A DNA stretch of 64,000 nucleotides from Kappaphycus alvarezii (lineage: Eukaryota; Rhodophyta; Florideophyceae; Gigartinales; Solieriaceae), in contig NADL03000039.1 of NCBI GenBank assembly GCA_002205965.3, positions 496,001-560,000 on the forward strand, written 5' to 3'. This document shows positions 1 to 9,720 of this stretch, in pieces (position 1 is the first letter of the stretch; every line of letters starts with the position of its first letter). The position numbers were made by a program, and so were the translations under genes. The notes below the pieces were generated by a model. It saw nothing but the letters and a program-made list of their open reading frames with translations. It was not told where the DNA came from and searched no databases.

Positions 1-477
1 CAATTGGCTTGACTTAATCCCGCGGCGGGACAAGTTTCCTTGTCCCGTTCTTCTCGATGGATGCCATTTCAACATCCATGCCTTCATGCCATTGAGCCGC
101 ATTTTGCTTTCCTTTGCTTCCGTAATGGAAATTGGTACCTTCCTGTGCTCGTTCCAATCCTGACACTCAAAGCAATGTACATCAGATATAAAAACCTGTC
201 TGCCTCATTAAAAAGTTTCTATAACTAGTTGTAACAACCTCGGGATGTGCTCAAATAACCCAGGGTCAACCACTTCATCCTCTTCGTGGTCAGAGTCTTC
301 ATACTGTTCCCAATGTTGGCACAGGTCGTTAGCTGGTGATGGGACAAAAATGCCTTCATCAGGTACCTCGACGATTTCAGCCGCAGGTTTAGTCGGTTTG
401 TTGGATGAGTTAGATGCACTACTCTTTCCCAAGTCCGATTTTGGCTGACTCATCATCCGATAGAATTTATTTTTCAC
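1..477 (-). pseudogene. copia reverse transcriptase N-terminal part (partial)
   Basis: Minus-strand frames here encode the acidic linker after integrase (a short peptide beginning MKNKFYRMMSQPKSDLG) and then the region leading into RT. Copy 2 (33,871-34,083) shows it more clearly: the segment with QWHEGMDVEMASIEKNGT matches the conserved copia RT entry, normally W..AM..E...L..N.T. The rest of RT lies outside the window on this side but is visible at 33,350-33,900. Frames are broken, so this is a relic. Confidence 0.7.
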
Positions 478-1250
478 TTGGCTGCTCTGCTATACGTCTT
501 GACGCGGACTCATAAAATGTCACATAGAGAGAGATGACTACATCTTTCTTGCCCGGCATGTAGATCTTGTAGCTGTTCCCGTGCTCGTATCCAACCGAAT
601 ATATCTTAGCAGATCGAGCTTGAAATTTGCTCTTCCTCTTCAGTTTTAGAACATGGACATAGGCCAATGCACCAAACCTACGAAGCAATAGGTGAGGCCG
701 CTTACCCATAATAATCTCGAGTAGTGTCTTGTTGCTGTCACTGCAGGCCAAACTATACACCCTATTCCTCAAATAGTTCGCCGTATTCATTTCCTCAACC
801 CAAATCATTCCATTGCACGGCACCTCGGTCATGTCCAACAGCATAGTTCGCGCATTGTCCATTAACGTCCTATTCAGTCACTCGGCCTTGCCGTTTGACT
901 CCAGTGAATACGGTGAAGTCAGCGTGTGAATGATCCCTTTGTCTTTCAACCAACGTGTGAATTCTTTTCCCTATAAATTTGCCACTATTATCCGTTCTTA
1001 GCTGTCGAACGGAGATGCGGTTCGCTCTGGAGTTGAATACATTTCCGATTTCCATAATCATTTCCTTCAACGCTTGTGCTTCACCAGACGTCTTCTGTAT
1101 GAATAACATTAGTGATACTGCGCTGAGGTCGTCATACAAAGTCGTTGCGTAACGGGCGCTGTTGATGGAGGGCTGTTCTACCGGCCCCAGTAAGTACGAA
1201 TAAACCAGATCCAGTGATCTAACCAGCTTTCTTGATGCACACACCATCAA
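467..1250 (-). pseudogene. copia integrase (broken)
   Basis: The catalytic core is recognisable: a first aspartate in SLDLVYSYLLGP, a second in QLRTDNSGKF, and in copy 2 a glutamate in SNGKAE spaced as D-35-E. In copy 1 a run of three C at 969-971 (two C in copy 2) shifts the frame just before the glutamate. Downstream, MDNARTMLLDMTEVP continues the integrase C-terminal region to about 467. The enzyme would insert element cDNA into the chromosome; this copy cannot make it intact. Confidence 0.8.
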
Positions 1251-1417
1251 CTACAGGAATAGCCTTGGCGATCACTCCTTGGTTAGAATGCCCCACTCTC
1301 AAATGCCAAGTTTATCTATTCTTAAGTGGCGTTTTCCTTTCACCAGAAGCAGCCATCGCCTTTTCATTCTACTCAAAAGTCAATGTAATTTCATACAAGC
1401 CCGACTCACATTTATGA

Positions 1418-2182
1418 TCAACAGAAGAATGCATCCGTTGTTCTTCTGGCGTACCACGCACGTTCCACACACTTTTTTTTGTCTGAATCGAATGCAGCAA
1501 CAAAGCCATCCTGTCGGAGCTTCGATACCGAGATCAAACTGTACATCAGATCTGGAATGTACAACACGTCCTTCATGGGCACCCTGACAATATTGTTACC
1601 AATGTCACATTCGCCTCGGACAGTGCCTTTGTTAAGAACTTCTATCGGCTTGCCATTCCCAGCAGACACAGAATTGCTTGTCAAAGAATTAATACAAAAA
1701 GACATATTCCCTGTAGCTCCAGAGTCCAGGATCCATTTATTCTTGGCATCCAAAATCTTTTGCGATGGCGACGGGTCAGACTTGGTAAGGAAGTTAATGT
1801 ACCCAGAGCCTCCTCGACGATTGTGTCCTGTGCCGCGACCTCCACGGCCACTGCGGCCTCCACTTCCATTCTTGAAATTGCCACAGTCACTGTTCGGACG
1901 GTATGAAGTGCTTTCGGGATTTTTCCAACAGTTTTGCTTCTTATAGTTTGGCCTTCTACAATGAGTACACTTACCATTGTGAACATAGAGCGCTGATCCT
2001 GTTTCGGCGATATCGTTCTTCACATTCAGCATTGCTTCCTTTGTGACCACCATTCCGATAGCAGCAGGGAGGTTTTTCTCTGGCTCACGTATCATATCGG
2101 CCAAATTGTCAATTCTTCATGGAGACCACGCAGTAGTGAACGACTTCTCTCGTCCTTCGGTACGGCTAAGGGTTGTAATTCT
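1418..2182 (-). pseudogene. copia gag C-terminus and aspartic protease
   Basis: The reading frame contains a gag segment (LLRGLHEEFDNVADMIREPE), a degenerate nucleocapsid finger (CTHCRRPNYKKQNC, whose usual histidine position does not fit CCHC), an RG-rich stretch, and the copia protease signature WILDSGATGNM with catalytic D-S-G. The frame stops after the protease in the pre-integrase region. When the solo LTR at 2,183-2,973 and one copy of its target duplication are ignored, the gag frame joins directly to 2,974-3,435 in this copy, which shows the LTR interrupted a once-open gag. Confidence 0.85.
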
Positions 2183-2973
2183 TCGAAAAAAAGCGATACT
2201 CAGAACCAACTACCCCAAGAAGGAGGTGTTGCAAGCGACAGAAGTGCGACCATGGTGTAGTTGAACAAGCAAAAAGAGCGTATATGGAGGAAAGTGAGAA
2301 GGCTACAAGCAAGTATGGAAGGAGCAGAGTCTACCACTGATGCTCTGTGATTAGCGTGGAAAAATATTTCTTGGGTCTGAAGATGACTCTTAACTTGCTA
2401 CTAGTTGGGCCTTAAATTGAAGCTGTCTGCCAACTTGCTTTACCTCCACAAGAGGGAACAGTTTAATCAGCTTATATAGACTTTCCAGCCAACCCTAAAG
2501 TCTCAAAAAAACATACTAAGAACCATAAAATGCATCAAATGGAATCGTGTGAGCGAGAAAGACTAAAGCAGTTACTGTCAGAATAAATATCTAGATTTTT
2601 CCTTTATATCATATTTCTTTAGATCAGAGCCAAACAGTTGCCCCAAAATATCCATATTAACCGGAAACGCAACACAAATATCCGTAAACGACTTAGAATT
2701 CTCCATTGCCTCCTGCTAAATATCTACACCACTGAGGACGCCCCAATCCGGTTCCAGAATCGGAGCCAACTCGTCCATGTTTTCTGGTCCCTTATATAGA
2801 GTTTTCAAGCCTCACAATTCGTAGCACCAATACAGGACCCATGTGCCCTATTGGCACTGCTACAGTACGGCGCAAAGCCTTTCTCTACAAATATTTGAGA
2901 ATAAAACTGTAATTACAGTGACAACGTAGCCAGCGCAGCATGCCAAATAATTTCTACAATTTTCATTATATCA
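2183..2973 (-). mobile_element. Solo LTR of the RetroA/RetroB gypsy family inside copia gag
   Basis: About 790 bp matching, on the minus strand, both ends of the RetroB LTR: the right end ttttcattatatca and the left part beginning near ctcagaacc followed by gaaggaggtgttgc. It is flanked by attct on both sides (2,178-2,182 and 2,973-2,977, sharing one A with the LTR end). With no internal region, it is a solo LTR left by LTR-LTR recombination. Its middle, absent from RetroB, encodes a relic of the LTR-borne protein. The counterpart in copy 2 is 36,173-36,965. Confidence 0.85.
2578..2778 (-). pseudogene. Relic of LTR-encoded acidic protein (solo LTR)
   Basis: Reading from an ATG at 2,778 gives a peptide aligning with the C-terminal 65 residues of the RetroA LTR protein. 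Shared positions include the MD start, an LEPD/MEPD block, DI, FTDIC versus FADIC, MDIL, and LFGSDL. One in-frame TAG interrupts it after the DI. A TATA-like ctctatataaggg lies about 20 bases upstream of the ATG. The nucleotide sequence has diverged strongly while the protein motif remains readable, which is why I treat it as once coding. Confidence 0.65.
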
Positions 2974-3435
2974 TTCTGTGTGGCCAATCGATGCCAATTT
3001 ATTCACCACGTCTGTCAGTCTGTTGACGAACTACATCAAAGTTTCATCCTCATTTATCTTGACCCAGCGATATTTTTTCATGTAAGAGTCAACAGCTGCC
3101 GATGAAACCGCACTGAACTGTTCCTTGAGAATTTTCCGCACTTTGCCTTGGTCCTCCTCATCGATCACAAGAGCGTTACACTCTTTGCTCACACTCAACA
3201 ACATGCATGCCAATGACGTGTCTCTGCGAGCCTTGTACTTGTTTTGAGCCTCGACATCTGCAGCCAGCGGCTCCCTCTCAGATCCGTTCACAATGCCCCA
3301 TACTCCTTTGCTCAGCAGAACCAACTTGATTTCCCTCGACCGAAAATGATAGTTCTCCGACTTGAGTGTTTCAATCCGAAGCAGGCTGACGTCCACCATG
3401 TCCGCTGCGGCACTCATGGCGAAGTGTCTAGTCAT
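2974..3435 (-). pseudogene. copia gag N-terminal part
   Basis: It starts at an ATG at 3,435 and runs leftward, with DVSLLRIETLKSENYHFRSREIK... at its start and the gag-typical tail in which FVNRLTDVVNKLASIG follows an in-frame stop near 3,029. It belongs to the UBN2/copia-gag type by the pattern of a W-rich start and the LTDVVNKLASIG helix. Its C-terminal continuation is displaced to 1,418-2,182 by the solo LTR. Gag would form the cytoplasmic particle that packages element RNA. Confidence 0.75.
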
Positions 3436-3507
3436 TTTTACTTCAAATCCTCAATAGCAGCACTTGAACAGAAATATAGATATGCAACTACGTCATAGCC
3501 TCCCCAC

Positions 3508-3524
3508 ACCTGGGCCCATAACCT
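3508..3524 (-). promoter_or_regulatory. copia primer-binding site complementary to initiator tRNA-Met anticodon arm
   Basis: Just inside the 5' LTR the minus strand reads AGGTTATGGGCCCAGG. This matches the complement of the eukaryotic initiator tRNA-Met anticodon stem-loop (CUGGGCCCAUAACC), not its 3' end. Priming from an internally cleaved half-tRNA is known for Drosophila copia and Ty5-type elements. The same site is at 37,500-37,516 in copy 2. Confidence 0.75.
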
Positions 3525-3840
3525 AATACAAAGAATGACATAATGGGTGATCGAATGATGTGGTAGAATTTGAAGCAGGTTGGATATTTTTGTTATTGTT
3601 CTAGACCGATATTAATCCCCATTCCTAGTCCTTTCGACTCCCTTAAATAGCAGTACTTTCTCAATTCCAACCAACTCAAATTAAATTTCTACCTTCAAGC
3701 TGCTGGAACTGTGCTTTCTACTTCTAATTAGAGCGGACACTGTCTCTTAATGACGAGTCTCAGATGATTAAGAAATGTCGACAGAATTGGCTGAGTCTTA
3801 ATTACAAGTTTTAGATGAATTAGAAATGTATATATCAACA
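3525..3840 (-). repeat. copia 5' LTR, copy 1
   Basis: 316 bp; on the minus strand it starts TGTTGATATA and ends where the primer site begins. It is nearly identical to 37,517-37,832 and only about 84 percent identical, by eye, to the LTR at 25,254-25,577. The LTR would supply the promoter and polyadenylation signal. Confidence 0.85.
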
Positions 3841-4176
3841 GACCGTGAAACAGAGAGGGAGGCAGCCGGGGTGCTGCTAAAGGAACAGTAGAGGCGATGG
3901 TAATGGGTTTCAGAAAGTTGGGCGCAAAGGGTGTATGGAGTGTACCTGGATTCCCACAAGAATCCAGATGAGCCCCCCCTTTTATAGACAGTACGGTAAC
4001 TCTACTCTAAAAATTCTATACTCTGTTAGCTCAGTAGAACTTACTAGAAAGCAGAGGTGTAACTATAGAATTGTACTATCTAGAATATAACTACGTAAAT
4101 AAAAAACGATGGCGTGGGGCTCCACGCCGAATAAAAACACTGAATCAAGACGATACAGTTTCTCTATTACACCAAG
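3841..4176. other. Non-coding spacer
   Basis: I see no gene, RNA gene or known repeat between the copia LTR and the LINE-1 3' end. There is a small hairpin (ctggatt-cccacaag-aatccag near 3,949) and an A/T-rich tract. The same spacer is at 37,833-38,167. Confidence 0.6.
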
Positions 4177-4242
4177 TGGTGGTGGTAAATCTTTATGGGT
4201 TGTACAATGTCGTGCAGAGGCGTGCGGAGGGTATTCATAAAT

Positions 4243-5290
4243 TAACTACGGATGCGGGCGGCGGGTAGAAACCTGTCGCGCCTGCATTACTTGGAGACTA
4301 AATGCATAACGGGTAACGAAGTGGCGGAGCTCCTGTTGAGAGGAGGAACCGCGACGGGAAGCAGCGAAGGAAGCAAGGCGGCGGAAAAAAACCTTGCCGT
4401 CGGCGCCTAAGGCGCCATAGATATCAATCCCGACGGGGGAGAGGAGGATATCGTTTTGGTTACACAAAGTGCCGTAATGGCGATGTTTCTCGCGATCTGC
4501 GAGTGTTGCCGCATTGCCTGCTGTAACCGTACTTGGCGAAATGTGGCGGCGTGCGGAGGGGTGGGCAACAGTAACGTGACGGCGATATCGGTACTGTGAA
4601 GCCCGTATGCAGCAGGTATGTAAATGTCCATTCGTAGCGCGGGGGACTCCGAATGCCCAGATGAGTTGGGAACCTGGTAGAGGAGCGGATGCTCGACGAG
4701 GGCGACGATCCCAACTTCCTTGCAGTAGCGGGCAAGAACGTCGGAGGATGTGATGACGACGAGTCATTCCGTCTTCGTATTTGCGTCAACGCGTGTTGAC
4801 CACTTGGATCTAAGGCGGGTGCAGTGTAGGCCGAGCGGCAGGAGCAGACCGTACAGCGAGTAGATCCATGGAATAGCAAGATGCCCATTCGTAGAGTCAG
4901 AGCGTATATCCAAGTAGGAGAGGACATGTACGTACCGCGGTGGGGGTGAGGAAGCGAAGAGAAAACAGACGATGCGGAGGATGTGCGCACGGAGAGGAGC
5001 CGTGCTCGGTCGTGGGCTGCCGCGGACGAGAACAACCTATCGGACTTCGATAGCATGAGTTCAGTTCTGACCGCAGACTGGAGCCTTTCGCCGGGGACCG
5101 GCGATGAACAACGCTCGAAAAGAGCAGTAGCTGTAGGCGACGAAGACAGCTGCGGGTGGCGGGAGGATAAGAGCGAGATGGCAGACCGAGGGATCTCTTC
5201 CAAGTGGCGGTCCTGGGAAAGACTAAGCAGGTCGGAGATAAGTCCAAAGAATCATTTACAGATGCTGCGTATGCAGCCTCGGTAATATCT
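4243..5290 (-). pseudogene. LINE-1 C-terminal region with restriction-like endonuclease (RLE)
   Basis: After RT the minus strand encodes a Cys/His segment (CTVCSCRSA, then SGQHALICKYEDGMTRRHHILRDVL in copy 2) followed by RMDIYIP, STDIAVT, and a tail with ADREKHRHYG and IDIYGALG. The order HxxxC, R-H-x-I-R-D, [RK]xD, DIxVT, E-K-x-x-x-Y, GxLG is that of the RLE domain of R2-like and related LINEs. The usual P of the P-D motif is M here, so catalytic competence is uncertain. In copy 1 two bases are missing near 4,757, which breaks the frame; copy 2 (38,234-39,195) reads through there. Confidence 0.65.
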
Positions 5291-6655
5291 GAAGTTTGCA
5301 GGAGACCTAGACCGCCCATGGAGAAGGGGAGAGAGGCGTGGAGCCAGGCTTGCTCTGGACAGGGCAGCTGCAATTGGTTGAACGCTTCCCTTTGCTTCTG
5401 ATCGAAGCTAGCGGCAAGAACCGCAGATTGAGTGGAGGGAAGCGTACGTAGCAAGTGCATGACCCTGGACGCGTTCGCGCAGAAGCGGTGTAGGTAGAGA
5501 GCCAAATGAGCATCGTCCAAGTCTCGAAGGGATTGGAAGATGAGGTCAACTGCGTTTTGGCGGCCTGCGAAAAATTGGGAAACAAAAGCGTCCGAGCCAA
5601 TCGGGGATCCCAGCACGATGAAACCAGGGGGGTTGAAAAGGGACAAGGAAGTGCCAAAGGGGAGTGAGAAGGGGAGAAGCCGTAAACTTGGGTCTTGGCA
5701 AGGTTGAGCTGGAACCCTAGTGGACCTCCTTCAAGCTGGATGAAACGGATGGCAGCGGCGGATTGGGACTGAGGAAGAACAATGTAACCGTCATCTGCGT
5801 ACCAAACGTTCAGGGCAGGTGAGAACTTCTCCTGTAACAATTGCAAGAGGGGATGGAGAGCTAGGCCAAAGAGCAAGGGACCGAGGGGATCACCTTGCTG
5901 AGTGCTCTCTGAACTACGGACGTAGTAGGGTACGAAAGCAAGCTCTGTAGGAGCATCGTAACAAGAGTGTACCCACCGTGCGAGGCCTGGGGCACGTGTC
6001 TGTACGGCTTCCAGAATGCGCTGATGGGAGATGCAATTGAAAGCGTTGCGAGCGTCGATCTGGACCAAGATGTGATCGTGGAACTCGGATCTCTGGGAAA
6101 GACGACGCACGGAATGAATTATTGCATCGGTGCTGTTCTTGACGCCTACCTCGACCTGGAGGGGCAGAAGGTAGGAACGGCTGGTGGGGTGGCTTTGTGT
6201 TCCGCGAGCCTAGAAACTAGGCGTAGGTAGAGAAGCCTAACCGCGATCGAACGGATTCCCCCGTTTGGCTTCGGTAGCGCAGTAAGACGGCCTCCGCAGG
6301 AATACGGGTGTCACGCGGTCGGTAGATCGCTGTTCAAACAGAAGTTAACCAACTTTTTCAGGGCATGTAAGCAATCCCTCCCGGGCCTGACCCCGCCTGC
6401 CGGGCGAGCAGCATTCGCAGGAACACTGGGAATAGACCATCGGCCCCAGGAGCAGTTGAAGGATCCAGGCTGTGAATGGCACGGCGGACATCCGACACCG
6501 AGAACTTTAGCACAGGAGGCAAACCGTGAGGGGGCATGGGAGTGATTGGAATGGGGGCCGGGGTATGAAGAGAAGCCAAGGATTGAAAAGTAGCTTCGCT
6601 GGGGGAGAGCGGGGGATCGACTTGGAGATGGGCTGCTGTGGCCCGGGAAGGGCTA
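5291..6655 (-). pseudogene. LINE-1 reverse transcriptase
   Basis: Motifs in order: the RT entry (SVSDVRRAIHSLDPSTAPGADG, 6,358-6,579), motif A (VQIDARNAFN), motif B (STQQGDPLGPLLFGLAL) and the catalytic motif C (WYADDGYIVL). The spacing is normal for non-LTR RT. A frame break near 6,190-6,360 separates the fingers from the palm, and another near 5,640 (one G fewer than in copy 2) truncates the thumb in copy 1. Copy 2 is open through 40,101-39,298. The product would be fused to the endonuclease region. Confidence 0.85.
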
Positions 6656-6661
6656 CCCCGC

Positions 6662-6686
6662 GTACAACTCGTAAAGATTTACCACC
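6662..6686 (+). repeat. Inverted scrap of LINE 3' tail
   Basis: gtacaactcgtaaagatttaccacc reads, on the plus strand, like the end of the LINE-1 3' tail (22 of 25 bases). It lies at the 5' edge of the minus-strand LINE-1. It is either an extremely 5'-truncated LINE copy in opposite orientation or a twin-priming product. The same piece lies near 40,654-40,678. Confidence 0.4.
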
Positions 6687-7080
6687 TTGTGAGAGGTAGG
6701 CTCGTGTATATCCCTATATCCACTCTCGAAGGTTGGCATCCAGACGCCTACTGGATTCTAACCGATGCCGTGCGGAACGTGGTCGTTAGGGCGATGGAGA
6801 GCTATGGCAAGGGCCGAGCGGTGCTTTCCTAAAGGCACGCTATCGCGACCGTAATGTCCAACTCATCATGCCTGCTGGCCAGCCTCGAGCCGGTCTTTTA
6901 GGGAAAATTAATTGGTTGGTCACCCACTAGGATGTTTCGGGCCACATCCTACCATATCTTTCAAACATTTAAGAAACCCACACTAACTCCCTTCAATTCC
7001 TTAACGCTGTTGCGGTCTTGCCCATTGTGCAAATTCTTGATTTCAGCAGTTACTGTACTTATCGACATGATGAGATTTGC
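6687..7080. other. Unassigned sequence downstream of the FAD gene
   Basis: I recognise no gene here. A short open frame on the plus strand (6,638-6,832) is not supported: its C-terminus changes by frameshift in copy 2 (40,630-40,845) and it overlaps LINE sequence. The 3' end of the FAD gene must lie in or near the right part. Confidence 0.4.
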
Positions 7081-9198
7081 GGTCAACAATAGAAACATGA
7101 GTGTTGAGGCGAATTCTACCTCTGAGATCCTTTCAACGATGGTTCTCCAAACCTCGCCCCATCCCTGTGTCAATTTTCAATCAAGCAAATGCCGAGGCGA
7201 CACTCATTGCGGCGTACATCACATAATCTGTCAGAGTCTTTGTTCCGAACTTCGAAGATCTCAAAGTTGTTCTGCAAAAAAGTCTAGATTCGCAAAGAAT
7301 TCCAAAACTTACGTGTTTCAAAGCCCAGACGGTTGCCTTCCCTTGGGTGCCGACTTGAGATTTCTCCCCCATAACTTTTTCAAAGACATCACCCACGAAG
7401 AAATACGGAGTAACCCAAAGCAAGCTGTGCGGCAAAAAATGAATATTTCTTCGTTAGAAACCAGCTGCTTGGAAAGCATAAATGAGTACATGTAAACCGA
7501 CTTACCCGTAATAGGCTGGTGTTGCGTTCTGTGTAACCAAATTCAAATGTAAGCAAGCTCAAGAAAAGTTACGATGGTCAATTTTTCGAAACGACAACCC
7601 CTGTCGAAAACAAGCTGCAAAGAGGAGAAAGGCATAATCCTTACCAAATTACCATAACCCTGAATGGTGAAGGAGTGATCAAGAATGGGCTCCAATGCTG
7701 ATAAGCCCGTAAGGCTAATAAAATCAGCAAAAGAAACTGAGAGGACATCAAGAGCTCCGACTGCCGATCCAGCTTCCCTTGTCGGAAAGACTTCTAAAGC
7801 GAGCTTGATAACCGAAACTATCTTTTCGACGTGACCTATTGAGAAAACAGGGAGACTGCCATTATCTCGGCGCCTTGACTCCACTTCACCAACTGAATCG
7901 CTCTGAGGTTTTGGCAGGCACCTTATTCTTTCAGCTCGAAGCGCGCAGAGGACGTACTCAGTATTTTTCGCGAAGTTATGAGCGGAAGGGGGTTCTGTAG
8001 GCATAGGATCACGAGGACCCATACCCATGATTGCTAAATGAATGGAAATGTATCGTAATGTCGCTTTCATAATGCTTGGCATCACTGCATTTGATGAAAT
8101 GGATGTTTTCAGGCGACACCACAAGTTGTAATCAACAACAGCCCCCAATTGACACTTCGGTTTGATTTTGCTATCATGTATACTCATGAATTCGGATTTC
8201 ACATCGTCAATAGGTAAGGTTTCTCCAATACTGTACCCTTCCAACACTTCGAGCAGCGGAGAGTAGGCAGCGGAAAGGTAGCACGTCCCTAATTCAGCGG
8301 GTATCATCAATTCCCGGTCACTTTCGCCAACAGGAATGTGTATGGTCTTTGATTTTCCTCCGTAACGATCTGAAGATTCGAAGATCACGAAATTGTGGTA
8401 TCCTTTCTTCACAAGTTGTTGGGAGGCAAAAAGAATCCCGGAAGGCCCAGCTCCTAACACTGCGATCCTTGCATTTCGGTCTTGGGGAAACTTATCGACA
8501 ATGTGAGGTTGTTTCATGAGCATGGCTTGATAGAGATAGCAGTGGAGAACAGATTCAAAACAAGTGAACGAAGATATATAAAGGGTTCGATTTTTGGCCT
8601 GGCTTTCAATAATCTTCCACGGCATTCCCTGCATCAAATGCTCGGTACCAAAATGGGGAAAGTAGTCAACAGTCAGCTTGCATGCAGGTTCCGATTCATG
8701 CATGAACGACTTATCCCAATTAACCCATGAATACTCTTCCAAGCCGCAATAAACTTTCTTCATCTGTTGATCAAAGACTTTCCCTATTTCATCTTTGTCG
8801 ATTCCATGAAAAGGTTTATCCTCAATATGGTATCTGGTGATCCATGAAGAGTCAGTTGGTAGATCTTCATAGTTTTTGCAGCGTGTGACAAGTTCGTCGC
8901 GATATGCATACATGCCTCCGTTTCGTTCTGCCAGAATATCGGTGCTGATTCGAACCTTGGACCTCCTGTGGTTTTGATTGCTCATACCATCGCCAGTAAA
9001 CTTAACATTGACAAGTGCTGTGTGAAACGTTGACGAAACCAAAGTTTGATTGATAAAATTTTCCAGATCTGTCCTTTCCTCAATTTCGACCATCCTTGGG
9101 TCGCAGGCGATCACGACGAAGTCGAAAGTTTCAGTCATTACGTTTCCACCTTGACTAGAAGATGAAATGGTAACTTTCTCCAGACTGGAGACCACCAT
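7080..9198 (-). CDS. FAD-dependent amine-oxidase-like flavoprotein, spliced, halves in permuted order (copy 1)
   Basis: Exon 1 (9,198-7,645) starts at ATG in a strong context (gcgaccATGG). Residues 1-235 resemble the C-terminal half of flavin amine oxidases (FDFVVIACDP; YFPHF...; a late FES block). Residues from about 243 carry the N-terminal dinucleotide fold: IAVLGAGPSG, then FESSDRYGGK. So the C-half precedes the N-half. GT-AG introns join GYGNL to NATPAYYG (exon 2, 7,529-7,507, 23 nt), then LLWVTPYFFVGDVF...ALKH (exon 3, 7,424-7,313), all in phase. Later exons near 7,271 and 7,164 (GWGEVWRTIVE) are less certain. The protein ends about where the C-half should begin. Substrate unknown; the exon-1 tail past 7,645 is intronic. 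Alternatives: a fragment of a fused tandem array, or a pseudogene. Confidence 0.6.
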
Positions 9199-9459
9199 GG
9201 TCGCTCAGTTCGGCTAAGCTCCAGAAAGGCTGACGACTTCTTGATTTTGGCAGGGATCCAGTTGTTGAGAACACCTCACTTTGAACTTAGCTGGAGGAGT
9301 GACACTGAAGATTTCAAGTTGCAATGGATGGATGGCAAGGAGATTTTTGTTGGTTTCGAAGCGAGGAGATGGGGGATGTCTTCCTGAGCAGGACAAGAAG
9401 GTTAAAATCCAGTAGCTATTTTCCATCAGTACGAGTAATGAATACAGTAGTCAGCAAGT

Positions 9460-9471
9460 GTTATTTAAACC
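9460..9471 (-). promoter_or_regulatory. TATA-like element upstream of the FAD gene
   Basis: The minus strand reads GGTTTAAATAAC about 265 bases upstream of the proposed ATG, in a tract with no other gene. It is conserved at 52,676-52,687 in copy 2. This is a motif match only. Confidence 0.3.
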
Positions 9472-9720
9472 ATTTTGTACGACACCCGTTTTTGGCCTAA
9501 AACTGTTGTACAGTAGATGGTAAACATTCCAATAGATAGTTTCAAGCGTAAAGGAGTATAGCTAGTAAACGTGCAAACGCACATATTCAAACGTTTCGTG
9601 CGGGAAATAAGGAATACCGTACGTTCCCAGAGAATTGACGATAATTTGAACGTTAGCCATGGATGCCTGTCCAATGAAGAGGGTATTACAGTACAATACA
9701 AAACGGTTGCACAAATACAG

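Larger units (their letters stand above)
1..3840 (-). mobile_element. Ty1/copia retrotransposon, copy 1 (truncated by window)
   Basis: On the minus strand, from right to left, there is a 5' LTR (3,525-3,840), a primer site, gag, an aspartic protease, integrase and the start of reverse transcriptase, which runs off the left edge. The order protease-integrase-RT is diagnostic of Ty1/copia. The element is dead: gag is split by a solo LTR, the integrase region has a 76-bp deletion relative to copy 2, and several frames are shifted. It copied itself through an RNA and cDNA intermediate when active. Confidence 0.9.
4177..6660 (-). mobile_element. LINE-1: non-LTR retrotransposon with C-terminal endonuclease, copy 1 (5'-truncated)
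   Basis: A minus-strand element with reverse transcriptase (5,300-6,655), then a Cys/His segment and a restriction-like endonuclease (4,243-5,000), ending in a 3' tail whose plus-strand form is tggtggtggtaaatcttta. It is truncated at its 5' end in the region just before RT. Several frame breaks differ between the two copies, so both are probably inactive or error-affected. Reverse transcription would occur at a nicked chromosomal target. At its 5' boundary a 25-bp piece of LINE 3' tail lies in inverted orientation (6,662-6,686). Confidence 0.85.

Noticed and set aside
245..448. Plus-strand frames antisense to copia coding sequence
   Set aside because: They are shadows of the minus-strand copia frames.
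4983..5285. Plus-strand open frames across LINE-1
   Set aside because: They are antisense to the LINE coding region; GC-rich coding sequence keeps the other strand open by chance.
9214..9426. A 70-codon frame upstream of the FAD gene as its missing N-terminal half
   Set aside because: No dinucleotide-binding motif, and it lies in the likely 5' untranslated region.
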